From: Pseudomonas yamanorum
Lineage (GTDB): Bacteria > Pseudomonadota > Gammaproteobacteria > Pseudomonadales > Pseudomonadaceae
Direction: 5' to 3'
Length of the DNA: 64,000 nt
Assembly (NCBI RefSeq): GCF_013386765.1
Contig: NZ_JACARE010000052.1
Span: 19,110-83,109 of the forward strand
Shown piece by piece: positions 35,296 through 44,861 of this stretch. The notes below the pieces were generated by a model. It had not been told where the DNA came from. It saw nothing but the letters and a program-made list of their open reading frames with translations, and did no database searches. Position 1 is the stretch's first letter. Each line of letters begins with the position of its first letter. Made by a program: the position numbers and the translations under genes.

Positions 35296-35664
35296 ATGCA
35301 GATAGAAGCATTTGCCCCTTCAACACTTTCTAATCGCCGAGAAGGTGCCAACAGCGCGCGAGAACCTTCAGCGTCCACGACAGATGTTGCCTTTTTCACG
35401 TCAATGCTCGAGCCCTCAACAGCGAGGTCAGCTGCCTCCGTTAACAACAGTGTATCGACGATGCTGACGGAGACATCGAACCACCTCACTGCGGCGAAAA
35501 GCCGCCTCGCGCGAGCGTTGAAAGCTTCAACCAACGGCCTGGACGCAGACACACTCAGAAAATACCCACGGGAACTGTCTCACACGACCCTCACTTCCCA
35601 GTTGCTGACCAAGAGCCTTGGCAAGGCAACCCAATGCATCGACAAAATTTGCAACTTGCAATAG
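35296..35664 (+). CDS. hrpB: HrpB-type inner rod protein
   Basis: 122 residues, Ser/Thr-rich at the N-terminus with a helical C-terminal part. Position between the pilin candidate and hrcJ, and its length, match HrpB (SctI), the inner rod subunit. Assignment rests mainly on synteny. Confidence 0.7.
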   Translation: MQIEAFAPSTLSNRREGANSAREPSASTTDVAFFTSMLEPSTARSAASVNNSVSTMLTETSNHLTAAKSRLARALKASTNGLDADTLRKYPRELSHTTLTSQLLTKSLGKATQCIDKICNLQ

Positions 35665-35669
35665 TGAAC

Positions 35670-36470
35670 ATGACCCGATCCCTGCCTGTCGCTTTACTTC
35701 TGACGGTGGCATTTATGTTGACCGGTTGCGGCGACCGCGTTGAACTTCATCGCCAGCTCTCTGAGCAAGAGGCTAATGAAGTGATCGCCGAGTTGGCGGA
35801 CAAGCATATTCGTGCCCAGAAGATTCCGGCCAAAGACGGTGTCGTCGTAGCGGTTAACGCTATCGATATCGGACGCGCCGTGCGCACACTGGAAGCCGCC
35901 GGGCTACCCAGAGTGGCGCGGACCACACTGGGCGATACGTTTCGCAAGGAGGGGGTTATTTCAACTCCGCTGGAAGAGCGGGCACGCTACATCTATGCCT
36001 TGTCCCAGGAGCTTGAGGCCACACTGTCCAACATTGACGGCGTCATCGTAGCCCGAGTGCACGTGGTACTGCCCGAACGCATCGCACCGGGAGAGCCTGT
36101 CCAACCCGCATCCGCATCCGTATTCATCAAGCATGATCCGCGCCTGGATCCCGACAACATTCGCGCACGGGTTCGCAGGATGGTCGCGAGCAGCATTCCG
36201 GGCATGACCACCGCGGTGGACAACCCGCAAAAACTGACCGTGATATTCGTGCCTGCCACCGCTTACCAGGATCCGCAACGCCTGGTGTATTTCGGCCCTT
36301 TTCTGGTCCCCGGCGATGATCTCGGGTTTTGGCGAGGCAGCCTTCTCATCTCCCTGCTCGCCTTGATGTTGACCGTGATTGGCGCCCTGTTTCTACACAA
36401 CAGGCGCCAGCGTCTTGTGCAAGGGCCGCCCGTGACAGCCGAATTGGCCCGCCCAACTCATGACGCCTAG
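35670..36470 (+). CDS. hrcJ: T3SS inner-membrane ring lipoprotein HrcJ (SctJ)
   Basis: 266 residues from ATG 35670; a GTG two codons earlier overlaps the hrpB stop. Lipobox L-T-G-C, then the ring-building motif L-S-E-Q-E-A-N-E-V-I-A, R-V-H-V-V-L-P-E and a C-terminal membrane span (about 225-245). It forms the periplasmic MS-ring-like structure with HrpQ (SctD). Confidence 0.95.
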   Translation: MTRSLPVALLLTVAFMLTGCGDRVELHRQLSEQEANEVIAELADKHIRAQKIPAKDGVVVAVNAIDIGRAVRTLEAAGLPRVARTTLGDTFRKEGVISTPLEERARYIYALSQELEATLSNIDGVIVARVHVVLPERIAPGEPVQPASASVFIKHDPRLDPDNIRARVRRMVASSIPGMTTAVDNPQKLTVIFVPATAYQDPQRLVYFGPFLVPGDDLGFWRGSLLISLLALMLTVIGALFLHNRRQRLVQGPPVTAELARPTHDA

Positions 36471-37032
36471 ACCTGATCAGCCCTTGAGCGAACATCTGGC
36501 CTGGGCTCAATGGTGGGCATTTCCCTGGAAGCACGCCCTCCGGGACTGGAAGGATGGCAAGTACCCTGCGATTAACGCGCTGTATCGCATCGGTCGGTCA
36601 GCACCGGACGACCTCACGGGTATTGCAGCCTGCTTGCCGCCAGCACCGGATCCCACCGTGCTTCGCCTGGTTTTGGCCTCGACGGAACAGCTCGACCTGG
36701 CGCTGACACTGGTTCACTACACGTTCAACCCTGACGCCACAGCGCCTTTGAGCGACAGTCAGCACCTGTGGTGCACGCGTCTTTCCAAGGCTCTGCCCAC
36801 CGCCATGCTGTCGCCTGGTGCGGATCCGTTGCAACTGCTCCACAGCTGGACCGGGCCCGAGACCTGGCAGCGCCTTCGACTAAGGTTCCCCCGTGAGCGC
36901 GTACACAAGGTTGAGCAGAACAACGCCTCACTCGAGAACGCCAGCAGCCGACTGAACATGCTATGGCAAGCCGTCGTATGGCGTGTGACGACACCGGAAA
37001 ACGACCCTATGCCCCCTGACTCGAACGGGTAA
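36460..37032 (+). CDS. hrpD: HrpD (SctK-like) T3SS accessory protein
   Basis: 190 residues, overlapping hrcJ by 11 bp. Located between hrcJ and hrpE as in P. syringae. The W-x-x-W-W-A-F-P-W start and R-L-x-L-R-F-P-R-E-R segment are suggestive of the HrpD/YscK group; members are sorting-platform parts. Assignment by order. Confidence 0.75.
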   Translation: MTPRPDQPLSEHLAWAQWWAFPWKHALRDWKDGKYPAINALYRIGRSAPDDLTGIAACLPPAPDPTVLRLVLASTEQLDLALTLVHYTFNPDATAPLSDSQHLWCTRLSKALPTAMLSPGADPLQLLHSWTGPETWQRLRLRFPRERVHKVEQNNASLENASSRLNMLWQAVVWRVTTPENDPMPPDSNG

Positions 37033-37043
37033 GGAACACAACG

Positions 37044-37637
37044 ATGCTATGTCAGTACACCATTGAGTTGCTCAAGGACAAACCAGGGTTGCCACGCAGC
37101 CTGATCCCCCGAGAGGAACTCGCGACCTGGGAGCAAGCCAGCCAGCTCATCAGTCGCGCCAATGCGCAGGCCGATGAACTGATAGCCCAGACAGAGAAGA
37201 AATGCGAAGCGCTGCTGGAGAAGGCCTCGCTGGAAGTCTGGCAGCGCGCGGATGCCCAATTCAAGCGATGGGAACGTGACCGCCAAGCCATGTGCGACAG
37301 CCTGGAGCAGTACGCAACATCAATCACCAACCAGGCGATTCGCTCCCTGCTTGACGCAACGGTAGCCCCGCAAAGGCTGGCCGCCCTGTTGAAGCAATTA
37401 CTGGCGAACCAGGTCCCGGAGATCGATGCGTCGCTGCTCTGCCACCCTCATGACCTTGAGGAGATAAAACAGTGTCTCGCTAATCGCAAGGCCACGATCT
37501 GGAAGCTTCACGCCGACGAGACGATTCCCCCTCAAACACTTGTGTTGAAAACCGACGAGGGTGATTTCCGTATCAGTTGGCACTCGATGCTCGAGCTTTT
37601 TTTCAATCAGGCCCAAGAGCACCGGATAAGCGCTTGA
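37044..37637 (+). CDS. hrpE: HrpE (SctL) ATPase stator protein
   Basis: 197 residues with a coiled-coil middle (about 30-95) and a C-terminal FliH/YscL-like domain. It would link the ATPase HrcN to the sorting platform. Follows hrpD by 11 bp. Confidence 0.85.
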   Translation: MLCQYTIELLKDKPGLPRSLIPREELATWEQASQLISRANAQADELIAQTEKKCEALLEKASLEVWQRADAQFKRWERDRQAMCDSLEQYATSITNQAIRSLLDATVAPQRLAALLKQLLANQVPEIDASLLCHPHDLEEIKQCLANRKATIWKLHADETIPPQTLVLKTDEGDFRISWHSMLELFFNQAQEHRISA

Positions 37638-37698
37638 TGACTCACGCCTGAAAAAACTGATTTTTCAATGCACACCCACCCATAACAAAGGAACGCCC

Positions 37699-37917
37699 AT
37701 GAGCCTTTTCAATGATCTGTCGCGCGAACTTTTAAGAACCAGCAGTACCTCCCATAAGCTTTTTAAATCAAGTTCCGGGGGGGCTGCGCAAGAGGGGGGA
37801 GACGCAGAATTATTCTATGAACTGGCAGTAAAGAGCACCGTGTCCCAGATGGCGTACCTGGAACATAACCGCGTTGAGCATATGCTGCTCAAAAGTACCT
37901 TTGACAGCTTTCAATAA
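37699..37917 (+). CDS. hrpF: HrpF-like small T3SS protein
   Basis: 72 residues; position upstream of hrpG-hrcC and length equal those of P. syringae HrpF (about 74). Sequence is helical after a Gly-rich stretch. A good ribosome binding site AAAGGAA is present. No hrp box was found directly before it, so it may depend on read-through from hrpE. Confidence 0.7.
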   Translation: MSLFNDLSRELLRTSSTSHKLFKSSSGGAAQEGGDAELFYELAVKSTVSQMAYLEHNRVEHMLLKSTFDSFQ

Positions 37918-37918
37918 A

Positions 37919-38311
37919 ATGCAGGAGCTCGTCAGTCACTGGCTGAACAGCCGTAAAGAACAGCTCTCGCTGTTTGAAGGCGATGATGAACTCATGCTGA
38001 AACATCAGGGAGACGCGTTGTTGCTCGGGGCTCAACTGACCTCAAGCCGGCCAGATAACACGACCTTGCAAAACTGGATGCGCCTGGGCGCCGCCAGCCT
38101 GAATCATTTCCAGGGTGCGCTTTCCCAAAAGCCTGACAGCGGTGCGTTATGGCTGATTCAAAGCGTTCAGGATTCGCAGGGGTTGGACTCCGTGCTGGGT
38201 TGCATTGAATCCCTGCTCAACCAGCGTGACACATGGCGCTCCCTGTTCGCCCGCCTTGCGCAGCCTGCCCAAAACCTCAAACCCACCTCGCTACGTTCGC
38301 TGTCGTACTAA
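37919..38311 (+). CDS. hrpG: HrpG-like T3SS protein
   Basis: 130 residues, starting one base after the hrpF stop. In P. syringae HrpG binds the HrpV repressor and thereby frees HrpS. Identity by position and size; the sequence alone is not diagnostic. Confidence 0.72.
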   Translation: MQELVSHWLNSRKEQLSLFEGDDELMLKHQGDALLLGAQLTSSRPDNTTLQNWMRLGAASLNHFQGALSQKPDSGALWLIQSVQDSQGLDSVLGCIESLLNQRDTWRSLFARLAQPAQNLKPTSLRSLSY

Positions 38312-38324
38312 TTAGAGAACCCTC

Positions 38325-40466
38325 ATGTATAACAAGACCCACAAGCGCACCGGCTTGCAGATTGACTTGCCTGGTGTTCCATCAAAACGCGCCGACTGGC
38401 GCTACCTGATTGCACTGACCTGCCTGTTGGCTCCCGTGGAAAGCACCCTGGCCGCCGTCCCCAGCGAATGGAAAAACACCGCCTACGCCTATGAGGCAGA
38501 GCATAAGCCCCTGCGCGATGTACTGGAAGATTTCGCCCAGACCTTCGGTACCCAACTGCAAATCGACGGCCTCCTCGATGGCAACGTCAATGGCAAGATA
38601 CGCGCCAATACCCCGCAATCGTTGCTCGACAGGCTCGGCGTAGAGCACCGCTTCCAGTGGTACCTGTACAACAACACGCTGTATATCAGCACCCTGGACC
38701 AACAAGAGTCTGCACGCCTGGAGGTCTCCTCCGAGACCATCGCCGACCTCAAGCAGGCCCTCACCGATATAGGCTTGCTCGATAGCCGCTTCGGTTGGGG
38801 CGAATTGCCTGACGACGGTGTCGTACTGGTGTCCGGTCCCAAACGCTATATCGAACAGATCAAGCAATTCAGCAGCCAGCGCAAATCCCCGGAAGAAAAA
38901 CAAAGCGTGCTGAGCTACCCGCTGAAGTTTGCCAATGCGGCGGATCGCCAGATTGATTATCGCGGCGAAAAAATCACCATCCCGGGCGTCGCCAGCATGC
39001 TGCGCGGGCTGTTGGAACCCAGGCAGGCCTCAACCCTTTCGGGGATGAGCCCGCGCCCCAACGCCCAATCACAACCGTCCCCCATCACCCCAACCTTTCC
39101 CCGGCTGGGCAACCCGATGCTGGGGCAGATGCTTGGCCCCACCATCAACCCGGGCACGCTGGACAGCGGTATGTCGCTCACGCCACGAGCGCCGGTTTCC
39201 ACCAGCAGAATCCGGGTCGAGGCCGACGTGCGCAACAACGCCATCCTGATCTACGACCTGCCGGAACGCCAGGCGATGTACCGCGAACTGATCGCCCAAC
39301 TGGACGTGGCGCGCAAACTGGTGGAAATCGATGCAATCATCCTCGACATCGAGCGCACTCAACTGCGGGAATTCGGGGTCAACTGGGGCTTTCAAAACAG
39401 TCGTTTCCGTGGCGGCGTGAACATGGCGCCCGGGACCTCGTCGCAACTGTCGATTGAAAACCGTGACCGCTTCTATGCCGATATACGTGCACTGGAGCAA
39501 CGCGGCCTGGCGTCCATGGTGTCCAATCCGTCGGTCCTCACCTTGGAAAACCAGCCAGCCGTGATTGATTTCAACCGCACGCAGTACCTCACCGCCGGCA
39601 CAGAAGTGGCGACCGTCCTGCCAATTACCGTTGGCACCAGTTTCCAGGTGGTACCCAGGGTGATCACCACCCGAGGCACTCACCAGATCCATCTGGTGGT
39701 GGATATCGAGGACGGTAACTTCGATGAGTCCAACCCCGAGCGCATCGGCCCGGACGTACGCCGCGGCAAGGTCAGTACCCAAGCGGTGATGGCGGAAAAA
39801 CGCTCGCTGGTGGTCGGCGGCTTCCATGTCACCGAAAGCTCCGACAAGCACAGCAAGATCCCCTTGCTGGGGGACATCCCGTTACTCGGCAAGACGTTGT
39901 TTTCCTCGACCGAACGACAGAACAATCGCCGTGAACGGCTGTTCATCCTGACCCCGAGGGTCATCGGCGACCAGGCCGATCCATCACGTTACCTGCCCCA
40001 GGCCGATCAGGCGGAGCTGCAGGCCGCACTCAAACCTTTGGCCCGGCGCTATGCCGAACACGCGCCAGTGATCAAGCGCAGCGACATCACCAGCACCCTG
40101 GCGCATCTCGTCACCGGGCAAGTGCCGAGCGCCTTCAAAGCCGCACCGATGCCCCTGGGCATCGACACACTGTGCTCCACCCGCGACCTGTTGGCGATGA
40201 ATACCGACCGCAACCAATGGTATGCCGGCCCACAGTTCAACGTGGCGGTAGTAGTGATGCGCAACCAGTTCAATCGCAATGTGCGCATCGATGAAAAAGA
40301 ATGCAGCAACTCCCAGACCCTCGCCGTCAGCGTATGGCCACATGCCTGGCTCAAGCCGGGGGAAGAAGCCGAGGTCTTCATCGCCATGCGCCCTGTGGTC
40401 AAAGATGAACACATCGGTGTGCCCCGCCCCTCCCTGCTCACCCCCACCCGGAAGACTGCGCAATGA
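38325..40466 (+). CDS. hrcC: T3SS outer-membrane secretin HrcC (SctC)
   Basis: 713 residues. An N-terminal signal region ends near A-V-P at about 45. N0/N1 domains follow (L-R-D-V-L-E-D-F-A-Q-T-F), then the secretin domain with A-S-M-V-S-N-P-S-V-L-T-L-E-N and the strongly conserved G-G-x-H-V-T-E-S ... I-P-L-L-G-D-I-P-L-L-G-K. Length fits HrcC. It forms the outer-membrane ring. Confidence 0.96.
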   Translation: MYNKTHKRTGLQIDLPGVPSKRADWRYLIALTCLLAPVESTLAAVPSEWKNTAYAYEAEHKPLRDVLEDFAQTFGTQLQIDGLLDGNVNGKIRANTPQSLLDRLGVEHRFQWYLYNNTLYISTLDQQESARLEVSSETIADLKQALTDIGLLDSRFGWGELPDDGVVLVSGPKRYIEQIKQFSSQRKSPEEKQSVLSYPLKFANAADRQIDYRGEKITIPGVASMLRGLLEPRQASTLSGMSPRPNAQSQPSPITPTFPRLGNPMLGQMLGPTINPGTLDSGMSLTPRAPVSTSRIRVEADVRNNAILIYDLPERQAMYRELIAQLDVARKLVEIDAIILDIERTQLREFGVNWGFQNSRFRGGVNMAPGTSSQLSIENRDRFYADIRALEQRGLASMVSNPSVLTLENQPAVIDFNRTQYLTAGTEVATVLPITVGTSFQVVPRVITTRGTHQIHLVVDIEDGNFDESNPERIGPDVRRGKVSTQAVMAEKRSLVVGGFHVTESSDKHSKIPLLGDIPLLGKTLFSSTERQNNRRERLFILTPRVIGDQADPSRYLPQADQAELQAALKPLARRYAEHAPVIKRSDITSTLAHLVTGQVPSAFKAAPMPLGIDTLCSTRDLLAMNTDRNQWYAGPQFNVAVVVMRNQFNRNVRIDEKECSNSQTLAVSVWPHAWLKPGEEAEVFIAMRPVVKDEHIGVPRPSLLTPTRKTAQ

Positions 40467-40657
40467 AACGGCTATTCACCCTCCTCGGCATCACCTTGCT
40501 TGTCGTTGGTTGCACACCGACGTGCAAGGGCGACTCCTGCTCACGCCCGCAATCGGGCGCCGATAAGATGGTGGTCTGGTGGCCACCGCAGATGCGCGTC
40601 GAACCCGGCCCGGCCGGCGAGCGTTCGGACTATCAAACGATTTCACTGGAACGGTGA
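40463..40657 (+). CDS. hrpT: HrpT secretin pilotin-type lipoprotein
   Basis: 64 residues with lipobox V-V-G-C; overlaps hrcC by 4 bp. P. syringae HrpT is a similar small outer-membrane lipoprotein needed for HrcC assembly. Confidence 0.82.
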   Translation: MKRLFTLLGITLLVVGCTPTCKGDSCSRPQSGADKMVVWWPPQMRVEPGPAGERSDYQTISLER

Positions 40658-40662
40658 GCACC

Positions 40663-41028
40663 ATGATGGGACTGCCCAACGATGCTTCGCATCGCCAGGT
40701 ATTCCTGAATGACCTGGTGGGCGGCAACAACGCCCACCTGTCTCTCAGCCCTGGCATAGGCGTGTGCCGCTTAAAAGCCGGTGACAAACCTGGACTGGCT
40801 TTGCAGTTTGACCTTGGGGCGCTGAGCGCCGGACAGTTGGAACGGGTGCTGGAGCGGCGTTTTGAACAGGCGCTGGCGTTTGACGGCTACTTTGTCTATC
40901 TCGATGCCAGGGGAGCCCTGGTGATCTGGCACACGCTGCCAGCAGATGGAGAGGCGGCGGATGACATCATCAGCACCCTGCTTTCACTGGCTAACCTGGA
41001 AGCGCTGGACGTGCACCGCCACCGTTAA
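40663..41028 (+). CDS. hrpV: HrpV-like negative regulator
   Basis: 121 residues from ATG 40663 (next codon also ATG). Position last in the hrpC operon and a length close to P. syringae HrpV (about 115) identify it. HrpV represses by binding HrpS. Its end overlaps the convergent hrcU by 4 bp. Confidence 0.78.
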   Translation: MMGLPNDASHRQVFLNDLVGGNNAHLSLSPGIGVCRLKAGDKPGLALQFDLGALSAGQLERVLERRFEQALAFDGYFVYLDARGALVIWHTLPADGEAADDIISTLLSLANLEALDVHRHR

Positions 41029-42122
41029 CGCTGTTCAAGTTCCGGCAACTCCAGCGTCTCACGCTTGGCCTCATCGTCGAGCTCACGCAGGGTGCGGTAG
41101 ATGAACGCTACCGCCTGTAACGCCTCCCGGGGAATGTTCGCCCCGAGCTTTTTCTCGTACAGCATGCGCGCCAGCCACACACACTGGATCACCGGTACAT
41201 CGGCTGCCTTGGCCCGGTCAATCAGTTTACGGGCCTCGGCATCCGTGCCTTTATCCACCAGCAGCGGCAGCGGCGTTTTACCCGGCCGGTAGTACAGCGC
41301 GACGGCATAGTGCGTCGGGTTGACCACCAACATGTCAGACTCTTCCAGCTTGGGCAGCTTGACCTTGGGTTCCTCCTGGGCCAGCTGCATGGCCAGCGAC
41401 CGGCGCTGCCCCTTGACGTGAGGGTCGCCTTCCATATCTTTGTATTCCTTGACCACCTCCACCTGAGTCATGCGCATGCTCTTGGCAAAGAAGTGCTTCT
41501 GCAACGCCATGTCGATCAGCGCCAGCACCAGCAGCAAACCCAGGCACATGTGCAACAGATGGCGGAACAGGATGATCAACGCGAGGATGTAACTCTGCAG
41601 GTCGCTGGTGGCCAGGTTGATCAAGGCGCTCAATGACGGGCCGATCACCACGTACAAGATCACCCCAAGCATCAGCGCCTTGGCCACCCCCATCAACAGG
41701 TTCATCACTGACTTGGCAGAGAACATCTGCTTGACCTGGCTGAGTGGGTTGAGACGGCTGAAATTCAGCTTCAGGCTTTCCGGCGCAAACAGGAAACCGA
41801 ACTGCATCCAGCCGCTGATCAACTTCACCGTGATCGCCACCCCGGCCATCAGCAAGGCGAAGGAAAAAAACACGATCAAGCCTTCCGTCAGCACTTCCTC
41901 CAGCGCCCGCACAAAGGGCTGCCCGAAACGTGACATGGGCATCACCATCAATTGCTGGAAGCGCTGCATACTGGGTTCGGCAGTGAACAACGCGATTTCG
42001 CTGAGGGCGGTCAACACCAGTAGCTTGCCGACGTCCTGGCTTTGGGCGACCTGGCCCTTCTGGCGCTGATCCTTGAGTTTCTTGGGCGTGGCCGCGTGTT
42101 TTTTCTCACCCGAATCACTCAT
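41025..42122 (-). CDS. hrcU: T3SS export apparatus switch protein HrcU (SctU)
   Basis: 365 residues. Four membrane segments and the auto-cleavage motif N-P-T-H at 268-271. FlhB family; cleavage changes the substrate class exported. Overlaps the hrcT end by 4 bp. Confidence 0.96.
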   Translation of the reverse strand: MSDSGEKKHAATPKKLKDQRQKGQVAQSQDVGKLLVLTALSEIALFTAEPSMQRFQQLMVMPMSRFGQPFVRALEEVLTEGLIVFFSFALLMAGVAITVKLISGWMQFGFLFAPESLKLNFSRLNPLSQVKQMFSAKSVMNLLMGVAKALMLGVILYVVIGPSLSALINLATSDLQSYILALIILFRHLLHMCLGLLLVLALIDMALQKHFFAKSMRMTQVEVVKEYKDMEGDPHVKGQRRSLAMQLAQEEPKVKLPKLEESDMLVVNPTHYAVALYYRPGKTPLPLLVDKGTDAEARKLIDRAKAADVPVIQCVWLARMLYEKKLGANIPREALQAVAFIYRTLRELDDEAKRETLELPELEQR

Positions 42123-42907
42123 GGTGCCGAGCTCCCGAACATCAGTCCCAGGGAATGCTTGAGGTCTGCCAACTGCGCCATGCGTTCGACGATCAAATCC
42201 TGCAGCAGCGGGAAGTACAGCAGCAGGATACCTAGCCCCACCAGGCTCTTGACCGGCGTGGCCAGGGTAGAAACCTGCAGTTGCGGGCTGTACAGCCCCA
42301 ACACGGCGAAACCGAATTCCAGAAACAACAGCACCGCAATAAACGGCGCGGCGTACAGCATCATGTGGGTAAAGGTATCGCCGAGCACACCGAGGAAAAC
42401 ACTGAACCCATTGATTGCCGGCAGCGGCAACCAGGCGGTTGGCGGCCAGATCAGGTAGCTGTCCCAGATCACCTGGGTCAGCACGCTCAGGCCCAGGACC
42501 GCGATCAGCAGGTAAATCACCAACTGTTTGAACAGGTGGCCGATGGGGGTGGCATCCGGGCCCAGCGACGGGTTGAGTTGGCCGCCCGCCAAGGCGCCAC
42601 GCTGGTTATCCAGCAGGGCACCCACCGACTCGAACATCCAGAACGGCATCGCCAACAGGGTCCCCAGTAAAAACCCCAGGGCCGCTTCCTTGAGTACCAG
42701 GCCGCTGATCATCAGTGCGGAGTAATCCTGGCCGGCCATTGCAGCATGGATACCGGGAGCCGGGATCAGCGCCATGACCATCACGATGACGTGCCGAAGC
42801 ATGCCTTTTATGTGTTGGAAACAAAACGCCGGCACCAGAATCGCGACAGGATAAATGCGCGCCATGGCCACCAGCAGGCTGGGCAAATATTCGAGATAAA
42901 GCAGCAA
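42119..42907 (-). CDS. hrcT: T3SS export apparatus protein HrcT (SctT)
   Basis: 262 residues, six to eight hydrophobic segments; FliR/YscT family with P-x-G-H-L-F-K-Q. Follows hrcS with a 10-bp gap. Confidence 0.94.
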   Translation of the reverse strand: MLLYLEYLPSLLVAMARIYPVAILVPAFCFQHIKGMLRHVIVMVMALIPAPGIHAAMAGQDYSALMISGLVLKEAALGFLLGTLLAMPFWMFESVGALLDNQRGALAGGQLNPSLGPDATPIGHLFKQLVIYLLIAVLGLSVLTQVIWDSYLIWPPTAWLPLPAINGFSVFLGVLGDTFTHMMLYAAPFIAVLLFLEFGFAVLGLYSPQLQVSTLATPVKSLVGLGILLLYFPLLQDLIVERMAQLADLKHSLGLMFGSSAP

Positions 42908-42917
42908 ATCTGTTCCC

Positions 42918-43181
42918 TCAGTTCAATGCCGAACGGGCAATCATGTCGAACATCAGGTTGATCAGCTGGATCAGCTCCAGGCCGATCCAGCGGCCGGTCA
43001 TCACCAGCGTGATCCCCACCGCCACCAGCTTGATGCCAAAGGGCAGCGTCTGGTCCTGTATCTGCATCAGGGCCTGCACCAGGGACGTCAACACACCAAC
43101 GACCACCGCCACGATCAGCGGCGGCGCCGACAGCACCACCACCAGCAACATGCCCTGCTTGAACAGCACGATCGGTTCCAT
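42918..43181 (-). CDS. hrcS: T3SS export apparatus protein HrcS (SctS)
   Basis: 87 residues, two membrane helices; FliQ family with A-P-P-L-I-V-A-V-V-V-G and L-Q-x-Q-D-Q-T-L pattern. Normal length. Confidence 0.96.
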   Translation of the reverse strand: MEPIVLFKQGMLLVVVLSAPPLIVAVVVGVLTSLVQALMQIQDQTLPFGIKLVAVGITLVMTGRWIGLELIQLINLMFDMIARSALN

Positions 43182-43188
43182 AGGTCAC

Positions 43189-43842
43189 TCAGAGGTAAGA
43201 AAGGAACAGGCTGTCGAGCAACCGCGACCACCCGGAAACCATCACGAACAACAACAGTTTGAGCGGCAGGGAAATGGTCATGGGCGAGACCATTTGCATC
43301 CCCAGGGCCAACAGCAGGTTGGACACAATCAGGTCGATGACGATGAACGGGATGTAGATCAGGAAGCCGATCTCGAACCCCGCCTGCAGTTGCGAAAGCA
43401 CAAAGGCCGGGACTAACAGGATCAAGTCTTCCCGCTGAGTGCTCTGCGCCATTTCAGGCGGCCACATGCGCGCGGTGTTTTCCAGCAGGTGGGTCAACAC
43501 ATCCGCATCGGTGTTGCGCAACATGAACGCGCGCAACGGCTGTATGGCTTCATATCCGGTATCCATGAGCGTTTGTACGTTGCTCATGTCCACCGGCGCG
43601 GCCTTGACGTTCTGGGCAATCTGATAGCCAACGGGCGCCATGATGAACAGTGTGGCAGCCAGCGCGATTCCATTGATCGCCATGCTCGGCGGCACCTGCT
43701 GCACGCCAATGGCGTTACGGGTGATCATCAGCACAATCACGATCTTCAAGAACGAGGTGCAGATGATCAACAGCATCGGCATCAACGACAATGCGCCGAG
43801 GAAAACAGCAAGGACAAGGGGGTCAATCCCCTGAAACGTCAT
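43189..43842 (-). CDS. hrcR: T3SS export apparatus protein HrcR (SctR)
   Basis: 217 residues; FliP family with T-S-F-L-K-I-V-I-V and the late G-M-Q-M-V-S-P-M-T-I-S-L-P-x-K-L-L motif. Its start overlaps the hrcQ stop by 4 bp. Confidence 0.97.
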   Translation of the reverse strand: MTFQGIDPLVLAVFLGALSLMPMLLIICTSFLKIVIVLMITRNAIGVQQVPPSMAINGIALAATLFIMAPVGYQIAQNVKAAPVDMSNVQTLMDTGYEAIQPLRAFMLRNTDADVLTHLLENTARMWPPEMAQSTQREDLILLVPAFVLSQLQAGFEIGFLIYIPFIVIDLIVSNLLLALGMQMVSPMTISLPLKLLLFVMVSGWSRLLDSLFLSYL

Positions 43843-44861
43843 CGGGAAAAAATCACGCGAGATAACTGCAGCCCGAGTCGACCGTCCACCTCGACCAGTT
43901 GCCCCTGGCCAATAGGCCGGTCACCGTAATAGAGCCCGGCCATGCCGGGCGCGTACCCGGAGATGCCCAACACCGCACCGGGGGCGAGATTGCGCAGTTC
44001 TCCCAGGGTCAAGGCAAGGGTTCCACAACGCACATTCAGCGCCATGCTCAACTCATCAAACGGCTCGTGGCCGAAAACATCCACTACCGGTTCATCCAAC
44101 TCAGGCCCTGCATCCCCTGAGTAGTCCTGTGTTGCAAAATCTTCGTCCATGGACGTTTCCTCAATCGAAACAAGCGTCAGGCACAACGGCCCGGATTCAT
44201 CGTCAATACACCCGTGCAGCCGGTACCTGCCGACGTGCAGGTGCCCGTTACCCTGCACATCGAAAAAGGGCTGCTCAAGCATCACCACGTCACCGGCCCG
44301 TACACTGCGCAAACGCGTGATGGGCAACCTCAGGCGCCCCAGGGTCACCGCCACTGCCAACTGGAACGAAGCCGGCAAGGGCCCCGCTATCGAATGCCAG
44401 GGACCGGCCTCGCACAGTGCCAGCAAGCTCTCTGGCGTCAGCCACAGATAACCCACGACACGGGACGGTCCCAACGTCACCGTGAAGCGACAACCGAAGT
44501 TCAGTTTCCGGGGCGCCGGCAGCAACCGCAGGAAGCCGAACAGCGCACGCACCTGCGGGCTCAGGTGGTGCTGGAACAACTCCCAAAACCACGAATCCGG
44601 GTCGTTACCAGCCTCGGCCAGTGTCACCGGGCACTCCCCCAGCAGGCTGAACAGCGGCCCCGGTTCGGCGAAGGCCAGCACTCCGCTGGCGCTCTCGAAA
44701 AACAGCGGCTTGACACCTGCCGGGGCACGACCCGGCTCCATCAACAACTCACCGCCCTGCCCCGCGACCTGAAACGCCATGCGCAAGCCGCAACCCAGCT
44801 TGCGCCGCGCTGCGACGTTGGCCCCGCTGACCACCGGCAGGGTTAAAACCGGCATGATCAC
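43839..44861 (-). CDS. hrcQ: T3SS C-ring/sorting-platform protein HrcQ (SctQ), unsplit
   Basis: 340 residues. N-terminal region corresponds to HrcQa and the C-terminal about 100 residues to HrcQb, with the SpoA-type pattern L-S-M-A-L-N-V-R-C-G-T-L-A-L-T-L-G-E-L. P. syringae has these as two genes; here they form one frame with an acidic linker. An internal ATG at codon 238 with a strong ribosome binding site can give a separate C-terminal product. Confidence 0.9.
   Translation of the reverse strand: MIMPVLTLPVVSGANVAARRKLGCGLRMAFQVAGQGGELLMEPGRAPAGVKPLFFESASGVLAFAEPGPLFSLLGECPVTLAEAGNDPDSWFWELFQHHLSPQVRALFGFLRLLPAPRKLNFGCRFTVTLGPSRVVGYLWLTPESLLALCEAGPWHSIAGPLPASFQLAVAVTLGRLRLPITRLRSVRAGDVVMLEQPFFDVQGNGHLHVGRYRLHGCIDDESGPLCLTLVSIEETSMDEDFATQDYSGDAGPELDEPVVDVFGHEPFDELSMALNVRCGTLALTLGELRNLAPGAVLGISGYAPGMAGLYYGDRPIGQGQLVEVDGRLGLQLSRVIFSR
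44148..44163 (-). promoter_or_regulatory. Internal translation start in hrcQ
   Basis: On the minus strand GAGGAAACGTCC precedes ATG (codon 238), giving a Shine-Dalgarno match GAGG at ideal spacing. Translation from here would yield a 103-residue C-terminal protein equal to HrcQb. Confidence 0.65.
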
